Virus record (IMG/VR): IMGVR_UViG_3300034101_002041
Location: 1-25,614 of that record
Direction: 5' to 3' (one strand)
Source: a virus
DNA: 25,614 nt
Each line of letters opens with the position of its first letter. The first letter of the stretch is position 1. Made by a program: the position numbers and the translations under genes. Below are positions 20,017 through 25,614 of the stretch, piece after piece. The notes beneath the pieces were generated by a model that searched no databases, was not told the origin of the DNA, and saw only the letters and a list, made by a program, of their open reading frames with translations.

Positions 20017-20340
20017 CTACTCAACCTGAGGAACACGACGTTCAGCTTCTAAGCGAGTGCGACTTCTACCGATGTGATAGCCGTCACAGAAGGCGCACTT
20101 GTAGACACTGAATGTCGCTCCGTGTTTTTCTGCCATTCTTGAAGCTGCCTTCTTGGCAGACTTTTCGCTATACGACACCTTTGGTGTTCCCGTCCTTAAA
20201 GATATGTGGGAGTTGCGAGAGAAAAGTCCCCACGCAACACCTGTCACAAAGAAGTTTCGAAAAGCTCTCCCCAAGGGTAGCTGGTCCTTAAGGGCCAGAG
20301 CTAGATTCCTCAAAGAGAGTCGTACTTTTTCACCAGCCAT
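20017..20340 (-). CDS. Small basic protein with CxxC-H knuckle
   Basis: A 107-residue, strongly basic protein ending in a zinc-knuckle-like Y-K-C81-A-F-C84-D-G-Y-H88-I-G-R-S-R. Short phage proteins with ...KCxFCxxxHxGR ends are common and probably bind nucleic acid; this is inference. The start at ATG 20340 overlaps the Toprim gene by 31 bases; a later start at MAEKHG is possible. Confidence 0.6.
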   Translation of the reverse strand: MAGEKVRLSLRNLALALKDQLPLGRAFRNFFVTGVAWGLFSRNSHISLRTGTPKVSYSEKSAKKAASRMAEKHGATFSVYKCAFCDGYHIGRSRTRLEAERRVPQVE

Positions 20341-20846
20341 TGAACATACTCATTGGGGCAATCACCAAGATCCTGCCCGTCTTCCGGACAGTATTCTACG
20401 AAATTTCCAAACTTCGCCAGCTTTCTGCCAGCCTTGTCATTATCAGCGACGACAACCACAGGGCGAGCGAGGCATTGCAACCAGTTTCCAAGGTCCCTTT
20501 GAGGGTCATTGCAACATACTGCCAGAGCGGGCTGTCCGAGGTCTGTTAGACGGGCAGCATCAAAAACACCTTCAGTTAGGAAAACTGGGCCTGAGCTTTG
20601 GTACAGGCTTTCAAGACCCCAAACTCCGTGAGTCGGCTGCTTTCTGTAGGTGAAATAGCGGGCTTCCCTCGGACCACGTTTTTGTGGTGTCTTGGGGGCA
20701 TCCGGGCGATGCTGCTGGAAACCCACCAAAGCTCCGGAAAGGTTGTAGAGGTAAAACGTAACAGTCCTTTCCTCTTCGTCCAGAACTGGGCGATGAAGGT
20801 CCTCGCGGAGGTGTCTCCTCTTCAGGTATTCTCGTAGAGTTTCCAC
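20310..20846 (-). CDS. Stand-alone Toprim-domain protein (primase-like)
   Basis: A 178-residue protein. V-F-L-T-E92-G-V-F-D-A and V-V-V-V-A-D135-N-D137-K-A-G-R carry the glutamate and DxD metal ligands of Toprim domains, as in DnaG-type primases and primase-helicases. Residues 25-70 (TVTFYLYNLSGALVGFQQHRP...YFTYRKQPTHGVWGLE) match the primase segment before Toprim. Zinc-binding and helicase domains are absent, so a partner or a split primase is likely. The start is GTG 20846; an in-frame TGA lies just upstream. It may act in replication. Confidence 0.75.
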   Translation of the reverse strand: METLREYLKRRHLREDLHRPVLDEEERTVTFYLYNLSGALVGFQQHRPDAPKTPQKRGPREARYFTYRKQPTHGVWGLESLYQSSGPVFLTEGVFDAARLTDLGQPALAVCCNDPQRDLGNWLQCLARPVVVVADNDKAGRKLAKFGNFVEYCPEDGQDLGDCPNEYVQWLVKKYDSL

Positions 20847-20868
20847 GGGAGGTTCTTCGACTCACTTT

Positions 20869-20912
20869 ATTATAGTGAGTCGCCAAGACGAGTAAAGGGC
20901 GGTTAACGGCCC
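20869..20912 (-). promoter_or_regulatory. Hairpin-promoter cassette for the Toprim gene
   Basis: Imperfect GGGCCG-TTAA-CCGCCC hairpin (20897-20912), TTTACT (20891-20896), a 16-base spacer and TATAAT (20869-20874). Confidence 0.65.
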
Positions 20913-21133
20913 CTCTTAGCTTGCTCTTCGGTTATCCGTATCAGTTGAGAAGGGTATTGCTTGAATTCCCCTTCCCCTCCAACAGCCGCTCCCTGCCAAG
21001 GTTTCGGAAAGTTCACAAAAGCGTAACACTTCGTGAATCGAAGGATCTTTCCGATAGCAAAATCCCTATAACCAGGGATAACTAAGACCACTAGATCCCC
21101 TATCGAGAGTTCTTGACCCAAGAAATCTTTCAT
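20903..21133 (-). CDS. Small beta-barrel-like phage protein
   Basis: A 76-residue protein: DFLGQELSIGDLVVLVIPGYRDFAIGKILRFTKCYAFVNF. The order G-Q-x-L-x-x-G-D-x-V followed by G-x-I-x-x-F is typical of small SH3/KOW-like phage proteins of unknown role. ATG 21133 lies three bases after the stop of the 44-residue membrane peptide gene. Confidence 0.6.
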   Translation of the reverse strand: MKDFLGQELSIGDLVVLVIPGYRDFAIGKILRFTKCYAFVNFPKPWQGAAVGGEGEFKQYPSQLIRITEEQAKRGR

Positions 21134-21136
21134 GAG

Positions 21137-21271
21137 TCAACGACGATAAGGAGAGTTCCAGTAAGAGCGCCAAACGCTAACAAGAATAACAATCGTCGAA
21201 GCAACACCAGCAAGGCCAAGGAAGGTAACAGCATCACCTTGAAAAGAATAAGAAGCGACAGAAGGGTCCAT
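21137..21271 (-). CDS. 44-residue single-pass membrane peptide
   Basis: MDPSVASYSFQGDA, then one hydrophobic segment (VTFLGLAGVASTIVILVSVW), then a short basic tail (RSYWNSPYRR). The positive-inside rule puts the N-terminus outside. ATG 21271 is about 17 bases after the expected transcription start of the 21295 cassette. A 60-codon leucine-rich frame over the same bases starts at GTG 21312, upstream of that promoter, so I prefer this frame. It could help lysis or act on a host membrane complex; unknown. Confidence 0.5.
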   Translation of the reverse strand: MDPSVASYSFQGDAVTFLGLAGVASTIVILVSVWRSYWNSPYRR

Positions 21272-21294
21272 GATTTCGGGACGGGTTCGAACTC

Positions 21295-21339
21295 ATTATG
21301 GGTCGAGAACACTCCCCCGTAAAGGGCGGTTTCCCGCCC
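21295..21339 (-). promoter_or_regulatory. Hairpin-promoter cassette
   Basis: GGGCGG-GAAA-CCGCCC hairpin (21324-21339), TTTACG (21318-21323), a 17-base spacer and CATAAT (21295-21300). It drives the 44-residue membrane peptide and the 20903 gene. Confidence 0.65.
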
Positions 21340-21412
21340 ACCTTCGTCTGAGTTCTAGTTGTCGTCGGATCTGTTTCGGGACATCTCGATCAGAGAGAGT
21401 TCCAATTTCAAG

Positions 21413-21601
21413 CTATTTAGACTTTCCTTTAGGTTCGAGTTTTCGAAGGATAATTCTTCCTGCGAAGGCTTCGATTGACAAAGAGTCCCCTTCTTTCCAG
21501 GAAACTGCTTCAAGAATCTCTTCAGGGAAGTCCAGAAGGAGGTTTCCTTCCTCGTCACTGCCGAGGGTCGTGGTGACGGAGTCATGTTGTTCAAAGGGCA
21601 T
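21413..21601 (-). CDS. AbrB/MazE-like DNA-binding protein
   Basis: A 62-residue protein. GSDEEGNLLLDFPEEILEAVSWKEGDSLSIEAFAGRIILRKL is the swapped-hairpin pattern of AbrB/SpoVT and MazE-type domains: a strand ending in a proline, P-x-x-[IL]-L, then [WL]-K-E-G-D. These dimers bind DNA as regulators or antitoxins. No toxin-like partner is recognised. ATG 21601 overlaps the 21591 gene by 11 bases. Confidence 0.7.
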   Translation of the reverse strand: MPFEQHDSVTTTLGSDEEGNLLLDFPEEILEAVSWKEGDSLSIEAFAGRIILRKLEPKGKSK

Positions 21602-21782
21602 TATTTTCAATAATCTGGAGGTCCAGCCTCGGGTTCGACATTAGCAAGTCGTTTCGTAGATTCTGAATTCTCTTACGGTCGGAAGAGGAGTTGGAGAGCT
21701 CAACGTGGACTTTCACGATACTTTTATCTCTAAACTCAACGAGTTTCAAAGCCCCAAGGGGGAAATTTCTTGAAGGGATCAA
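21591..21782 (-). CDS. Small hypothetical protein, TTG start
   Basis: A 63-residue protein (IPSRNFPLGALKLVEFRDKSIVKVHVELSNSSSDRKRIQNLRNDLL...), one strand-rich half then a basic helix. Only a TTG (21782) fits as start. TATAAATA lies 18 bases upstream. It could be a partner of the AbrB-like product because the genes overlap, but no toxin motif is visible. Confidence 0.45.
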   Translation of the reverse strand: MIPSRNFPLGALKLVEFRDKSIVKVHVELSNSSSDRKRIQNLRNDLLMSNPRLDLQIIENNAL

Positions 21783-21799
21783 CGTCTTAAGAATTTAAC

Positions 21800-21807
21800 T
21801 ATTTATA
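21800..21807 (-). promoter_or_regulatory. TATAAATA box
   Basis: TATAAATA on the minus strand between the Dps-like gene and the 21591 gene. It is identical to the late promoter core of T4-type phages, but with a single copy noted here an ordinary -10 box is as likely. Confidence 0.3.
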
Positions 21808-21829
21808 GCTCCACGCAAGCCAAGTAAAC

Positions 21830-22270
21830 TCAGAGACCTAAAAAGGCCTGGAGAAGGTATTGAACTGAAAGGGTCTTGTCGGATAGGTTCTGAATGTGGT
21901 TCTCGAGGGCGGGAAAGCGAGGGTCTGGTTCCAGTTTATCGATTTTCTCTAGAAAGAGTGTCAAGGAAGCCATCAGAGAAACTGAGTAGTCCAGAATCAG
22001 AGCTGCCAGTTCCTTGCAATTGTAAGAGTCTAAGGCTATGCCGGGGCCAGAGAATTCTTCAAAACCAGGGCTGTATTGAAATGCCCGTAGAGTCTCAATC
22101 AGACCGTCCATTAACCCTGAAAGGTCGTCGTAAATTCTTCCAAACAAAAGGTGAGAACCATAGAAGTCGGTACCACGGACATTCCAGTGGGACATTCTGG
22201 AGACCATGATAGCGTCATTCAGGTCCTTGATGATTCTTGCTGAATAGGATTGTAGCTCTTTCGGATTCAT
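21830..22270 (-). CDS. Dps-like ferritin-family protein
   Basis: A 146-residue four-helix-bundle protein. S-H28-W-N-V-R-G-T-D-F-Y-G-S-H40-L-L-F-G44...D55-G-L-I-E59 matches the Dps ferroxidase pattern (H51, H63, D67, D78, E82 in E. coli). The D67 equivalent is Gly44, so one iron ligand is missing. Dps proteins store iron, detoxify peroxide and bind DNA; here there is no basic N-terminal tail for DNA binding. I start at ATG 22270, which overlaps the upstream stop as ATGA; a TTG three codons earlier is possible. Confidence 0.75.
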   Translation of the reverse strand: MNPKELQSYSARIIKDLNDAIMVSRMSHWNVRGTDFYGSHLLFGRIYDDLSGLMDGLIETLRAFQYSPGFEEFSGPGIALDSYNCKELAALILDYSVSLMASLTLFLEKIDKLEPDPRFPALENHIQNLSDKTLSVQYLLQAFLGL

Positions 22271-22521
22271 TTTTGGCAAGCGTAAAGTTCGATGAAGATG
22301 GATTTGCCTCGGCGATTTAGAACGAGGAATTCGTTGTCGGGGTTGTAGTTTGACAGAACGGTAAGTAGGTTTTCCTCAAACTCCGACTCCTGTTCTACAG
22401 AGACTTCCGCCTGAAGCTTAGAAACTTCGTTCCATGGGAAAAAGAAGCATTCCCCTGGGGAGACTAGGTGCACTCCCCGAAGGCCCCTGTACTTTTCAAA
22501 GCTCTTGGACAAAGTTTCCAT
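22267..22521 (-). CDS. Small hypothetical protein
   Basis: An 84-residue protein (METLSKSFEKYRGLRGVHLVSPGECFFFPWNEV...NEFLVLNRRGKSIFIELYACQK), mixed beta and helix with an acidic centre. No family recognised. Its stop overlaps the Dps-like start and it begins one base after the 22523 gene, so the three are probably one operon. Confidence 0.6.
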   Translation of the reverse strand: METLSKSFEKYRGLRGVHLVSPGECFFFPWNEVSKLQAEVSVEQESEFEENLLTVLSNYNPDNEFLVLNRRGKSIFIELYACQK

Positions 22522-22522
22522 T

Positions 22523-23137
22523 TTAATATACTATCTGCCAGTTTCCGTCCTTCTTCTTTGAGATTTCAAACTTGAAGCTCTTGCCCCCATCCTCTCCTTG
22601 AGAGTCGTAGAAGATTCCTGAGAAGCTCCCCCCGTCTTCTCCCTGTAGGTAACGATTTGCCTTGTTGGGGGGATTTCCTGTTAAGTCCGTCACCGAAGTC
22701 ACCCCGTCGGTGTAGACCGAAGAAATGACTTTCTTTAGGAAAAGTTCCATCTTGTCGGACATATCCTTTTCGCTTTCTGCGAAGTTGGCGAAATCCTCTG
22801 AGAAAGAAAGTTGCTCGTCAGTGACTGAGAGCAGCTTTTCAGCCTGGATCTCCAGAATAGACTCAAGGTTCGGCCAACTTTCAGGTTCCGTGTGGGATAA
22901 TTTACGAACAACCTCGGAGAATTCCTCGTAAGTTCCCTCAGATAAACTTACTTTATTCAGGAGGTTGAGAAGGCTAACTTTTCCGTCAGAGTACTCAAAA
23001 CCAAGACCCTCAAGGTAAGAGTCGGGGATTCGATTTAAGTCCCCCCCGGACCCCTTCCAAAGGGTATCTGCCACCCTTAAGGAAGTGTCTCTGTTTACCC
23101 TATCTCCCGAAAATGAGGGGTTTTTGTCCAGCACCAT
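22523..23137 (-). CDS. Hypothetical acidic protein
   Basis: A 204-residue protein, acidic and serine-rich (EGLGFEYSDGKVSLLNLL..., SVTDEQLSFSEDFANFAESEKDMSDKM). The tail GEDGGKSFKFEISKKKDGNWQIVY has repeated GEDGG turns. No family recognised. It is the last gene with accessory-region character before the base composition shifts at the tail module. Confidence 0.6.
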   Translation of the reverse strand: MVLDKNPSFSGDRVNRDTSLRVADTLWKGSGGDLNRIPDSYLEGLGFEYSDGKVSLLNLLNKVSLSEGTYEEFSEVVRKLSHTEPESWPNLESILEIQAEKLLSVTDEQLSFSEDFANFAESEKDMSDKMELFLKKVISSVYTDGVTSVTDLTGNPPNKANRYLQGEDGGSFSGIFYDSQGEDGGKSFKFEISKKKDGNWQIVY

Positions 23138-23299
23138 GAGTTGGTCTTCGTGTCCACTAAGTGAATTTACCCCTTACCTTAAGACCCGAACGTTGCAATT
23201 TGCGACTTTGAGAACGAGTTTCCGCCATTTGACATTTTTTGGGGGTGAGCTAGTGCTAATTGGCCTTCAACACCTCGTAGACGGGGACTCTTGTGGGGG
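23138..23299. other. Gap between accessory region and tail module
   Basis: No convincing gene, hairpin-promoter cassette or terminator. Only an 18-codon minus-strand frame (MSNGGNSFSKSQIATFGS) is visible. Base composition changes just to the right of this stretch. Confidence 0.5.
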
Positions 23300-24229
23300 T
23301 TACGGTATAGCCGCCGCGATGGCGTTGATCAGTGCGGTCACGCGGGCGTCAAGTAGGGCGAGATCGAGGGATTCGCCGATGGAGTAGCAGGCGATGCGGG
23401 CGTTGGAAAACACCGCGTTTCCATTGCGGCAGAAAACAAAAGTAGATATGTTGTCTGGGGTGTTAGAAGTCAATGCCGCGTTAGTATTTGTCCCGGCTCG
23501 TCGTGACGTAAAAGAAGAAGAAACTGATCGGCTTGCCCCCAAAAAGCCTGTGTCTGGACTTGCGGCTGCTATGGACTGGACGCTAGTGTTATTAACAGAG
23601 AAGTTTGTAGTAGATGCAGTCAAGTCACTCGCTATTTGACAAGTGCCTGGAACTGCTGCCGCATTTGTCCCCAAATGAATCCCGGGCGCACCAGACTGAG
23701 CTGCTGTCAGGAAAACACTCACATGTTTATTGTTTTGCGGATCAGCGTTGTTATTTCGGCCGGTGTTCAGATAGTTATTCGTTCCATTCCCCGCCGTCCC
23801 CGTTTTTCGGTTGTAATTCCACCCGCCTTCAGTGCCAAACCGTGTCGGCGCAGGCCCCACCAACGGCACCAACGCCCCGGCCAGTGTGCGGGCTCCGGCC
23901 ATGATCGGCGCGGCCTTGATGATGCTGTTGGCTTGGCTCAGCACGCCGCCGCTGGTGCCCAGATCGCCAACGTTGATTGAGTCGCGGATGAACACCCCGT
24001 AGTCGAGGCCCACAGGGCCATTCATCCCCACCCGCCACTGGGTCTGCAGTTTCAGGAACCACGCCAGCGCTTCGCAGTTCTCCAGCAGGATCCCGAACGT
24101 CTTGGGCCGCTGCTCTGCCTCAGGCACCTCCAGGCCGAACATGGCCGCAGCGTCGGCCGCGTCCTTGCCGTCGTCAGCATCACCCTTCGCGGCGCCAGCG
24201 AGGAACAGCGCCGCGTCGATCAGTTTTTT
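23300..24229 (-). CDS. GT-type tail chaperone extension fused to a tail-fibre-like C-terminus
   Basis: This frame has no start of its own; it is entered from the 24678 gene by a -1 shift at 24229-24223. It first reads KKLIDAALFLAGAAKGD..., then LAWFLKLQTQWRVGMNGPVGLDY (to about 23998), the pattern of the DUF1799-type tail assembly chaperone second part. Instead of ending there, it continues into RDSINVGDLGTSGG..., PLVGPAP..., NRKTGTAGNGTNNYLNTGRNNNADPQNN, GFLGASRS and YSIGESLDLALLDARVTALINAIAAAIP, which resembles the tip domains of cyanobacterial phage and prophage fibres. GC content falls inside this part. A real fusion after deletion and a misassembly are both possible. Confidence 0.6.
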   Translation of the reverse strand, partial: KKLIDAALFLAGAAKGDADDGKDAADAAAMFGLEVPEAEQRPKTFGILLENCEALAWFLKLQTQWRVGMNGPVGLDYGVFIRDSINVGDLGTSGGVLSQANSIIKAAPIMAGARTLAGALVPLVGPAPTRFGTEGGWNYNRKTGTAGNGTNNYLNTGRNNNADPQNNKHVSVFLTAAQSGAPGIHLGTNAAAVPGTCQIASDLTASTTNFSVNNTSVQSIAAASPDTGFLGASRSVSSSFTSRRAGTNTNAALTSNTPDNISTFVFCRNGNAVFSNARIACYSIGESLDLALLDARVTALINAIAAAIP

Positions 24230-24678
24230 GCGCGGAAGCCTCCAGCCTTCGCTGCTGACTTCTCAGTGGGCCGGCCGACGCTTTCGGTCCACGCATTGAA
24301 GATGGCCGACGCGGCACCTTGCATCTGCAGCATCCGCGCCTTGGTGGCTGGCGTGAACTCCAGCGGCTCATCATCCTCGCCCACCACCTCATCACCCCAG
24401 CCACAGAGCACCTCGGCCGCCAGGTCCTGGTAGGTGCAGGGGAGCTCCTCAGTGACGGGCTCTAGGTCGGAGCTGCCCCGGTAGTCCCTAAGCGCCTCGT
24501 AGCGCCTGACCGTGGCCACCACCAGCGCGTTGTGCTGCTCGTTCAGCTCATCGCACTCTTCCTGGTCGAGCATCCGAAAATGCGCGGTGAAGGTGTAAGC
24601 CTTCTTTACGCCTGATTTAGACGGCAGGTCAACACTTACCGGCCACTCGACGTGGTCCGGCTGGTACAGATGGAACAT
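24220..24678 (-). CDS. Tail assembly chaperone (gpG-like)
   Basis: A 152-residue acidic protein following the major tail protein gene by six bases, the place of gene G in lambda-like siphoviruses. It ends GGFRAKN with TGA at 24222-24220, right after a slippery A AAA AAC. The G product coats the tape measure protein during tail assembly and is made in excess over the frameshifted GT form. Start ATG 24678. The identification rests mainly on order and frameshift geometry; the sequence itself is diverged. Confidence 0.7.
   Translation of the reverse strand: MFHLYQPDHVEWPVSVDLPSKSGVKKAYTFTAHFRMLDQEECDELNEQHNALVVATVRRYEALRDYRGSSDLEPVTEELPCTYQDLAAEVLCGWGDEVVGEDDEPLEFTPATKARMLQMQGAASAIFNAWTESVGRPTEKSAAKAGGFRAKN
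24223..24229 (-). promoter_or_regulatory. -1 ribosomal frameshift site (A AAA AAC)
   Basis: The zero frame reads GCA AAA AAC TGA. Slipping back one base re-pairs AAA and AAC as AAA AAA and continues CTG ATC GAC, opening the long 23300 frame. It fits the X XXY YYZ rule and lies one codon before the stop of the chaperone gene, as in many tail G/GT pairs. Confidence 0.8.
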
Positions 24679-24684
24679 GGCGAA

Positions 24685-25614
24685 TCAGAAGAAAACGAGG
24701 CGGGTTTCGTCGTTGCCGGCTGCGGACTTGGGCAGCGCGGTAAATGGTATCTGCAGCATGCTGACCCCGTCAGAATCAGGGAACGAGAGGTCGCCGCTGA
24801 TCGCGGCCTTGGGGCAGAAGAAGATGGAGCTTTCGGTAGCCGTCGTGCCCTGCTGCACAACGAACGGGCCATCGCTGGCGCCGCTGTTGTCAGCTGCAGC
24901 GGTGAAGAAATTCTTCGTCGCCACAGGCGGGTTCTCGATCGTGATTGTGCCGTTCGGGTTGGGGCGGTCGGTGATGCGAGCGTGAGGTTCGCAGCCGATC
25001 AGCGAGCGGAACACGGTTGACAGGCCCCAGTCGAAGGTGAAGCCTTCGGAGCAGGGATCAAAGCCTTGGAACCGGATTGCCTTGGTGTGGGTCGGGGTGA
25101 CGGGCACCGGCTCGGCTTGGTTGCTGTAGACGAATCCTTCAGCGCTCCTAGCGGTGGGGGTGGTGTAGCGGCCGACGCCGGTGATGGTGAAGGTGCCGTA
25201 GCCGTTCAGGGTGCTGTTGAGGGCCGGGCTGCCGCGGAATCCATCGATCCGGTGAACGTTGGCGCCATCCTTCACCGCCACGATGGTGCAGCTGCTGCCG
25301 TTGCCGAACGTGCTGATCGGCTGCAGCAGGGACAGCGCGGGGATCTTGTAGCCCACTGCGCCGCCGGTGAACGATGCGGTAGAAGGAACCACCGTCACCT
25401 GCCTGGTGGCCCCGTCGTGCGCCACGATCACGCCTTTGTGGCCCGTGTTGGCGCCGCTGGTGATCTCGATTGGCAGCCCCAGGTAGGCGTCGCTTGCGGG
25501 GTTGCTGCCGCCCAGGTCCGCCAGGGTGAGGGTGTTGGCGCCGCCTGCGGTGGCAGTGCCGGTCAGTTCGGCGAATGCCGAGACGTTCATACCGGCTGCC
25601 TGCAGCAGTGGCGT
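24685..25614 (-). CDS. Major tail (tube) protein, partial at the window edge
   Basis: An ATG at 25590 gives 301 residues, but the frame is open to the window edge and the eight extra codons read TPLLQAAG, typical of tail tube proteins, so the true start is probably outside. The body is beta-rich with many Gly/Thr/Ser (LTGTATAGGANTLTLADLGG, GFRGSPALNSTLNGYGTFTITGVGRYT, AIRFQGFDPCSEGFTFDWG). It is followed by the tail chaperone pair, as in lambda-like phages. It would polymerise into the tail tube. Codon use is much richer in G and C than in the accessory genes. Confidence 0.7.
   Translation of the reverse strand, partial: TPLLQAAGMNVSAFAELTGTATAGGANTLTLADLGGSNPASDAYLGLPIEITSGANTGHKGVIVAHDGATRQVTVVPSTASFTGGAVGYKIPALSLLQPISTFGNGSSCTIVAVKDGANVHRIDGFRGSPALNSTLNGYGTFTITGVGRYTTPTARSAEGFVYSNQAEPVPVTPTHTKAIRFQGFDPCSEGFTFDWGLSTVFRSLIGCEPHARITDRPNPNGTITIENPPVATKNFFTAAADNSGASDGPFVVQQGTTATESSIFFCPKAAISGDLSFPDSDGVSMLQIPFTALPKSAAGNDETRLVFF

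Noticed and set aside
21130-21312. 60-codon leucine-rich frame as a membrane protein.
   Set aside because: It starts at GTG upstream of the predicted promoter, and its leucine content fits a shifted reading of the 44-residue gene.
21355-21594. 79-codon frame overlapping the AbrB-like gene.
   Set aside because: Most of it is a shifted reading of the AbrB-like gene; only the last 20 codons are free, with no good start.

Overview
The window looks like part of a double-stranded DNA tailed-phage genome, most plausibly a phage of a cyanobacterium. Every gene I can support lies on the minus strand, so transcription runs from the right end to the left. Three things point to a cyanobacterial host, and all are inference. 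The six tRNA genes end at the discriminator base without an encoded CCA. The fibre-like domain at 23300-23990 resembles proteins of Synechococcus-type viruses and prophages. Many promoters have a bacterial sigma70 -10 box (TATAAT).

Right edge (23300-25614, GC-rich): a lambda-like tail module. It has a major tail protein cut by the window edge, a tail assembly chaperone G, and a GT-type extension reached through a canonical -1 slippery site (A AAA AAC). The extension does not end normally. It runs in frame into a tail-fibre-like C-terminus, and no tape measure gene follows. This is either a real deletion or recombination, or an assembly join.

Middle (about 1700-23140, near 50% GC): an accessory region of about 45 mostly small genes. 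Recognisable products are a Dps-like ferritin, an AbrB-like DNA-binding protein, a lone Toprim protein, quinolinate synthase NadA, a possible 2OG-Fe(II) oxygenase, a cyclic-phosphate-processing receiver-like (cREC) protein, a WYL_2-like protein, a CCA-adding enzyme, a long coiled-coil protein, a collagen-like protein, a methyltransferase overlapping a PaaK/CapK-type adenylate-forming enzyme, and a Thg1-family tRNA 5'-end polymerase.

Left edge (1-1700): tRNA genes for Met/fMet(CAU), Leu(UAG), Gly(UCC), Pro(UGG), Ala(GGC) and Gly(GCC), an HNH endonuclease gene, and a 151-nt tRNA-like element whose anticodon loop seems to hold about 80 extra bases.

Two themes link the genes. First, CCA-adding enzyme, Thg1-family enzyme, cREC-like protein and CCA-less tRNAs together form a plausible tRNA maturation or repair kit. 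Second, short gene groups are separated by a recurring cassette: a GGGCGG hairpin, then a -35-like element, then TATAAT about 17 bases on. The arrangement resembles the mobile promoter/stem-loop (PeSL) cassettes of T4-type phages. Two cassettes place the -10 box six bases from the ATG, which predicts leaderless mRNAs.
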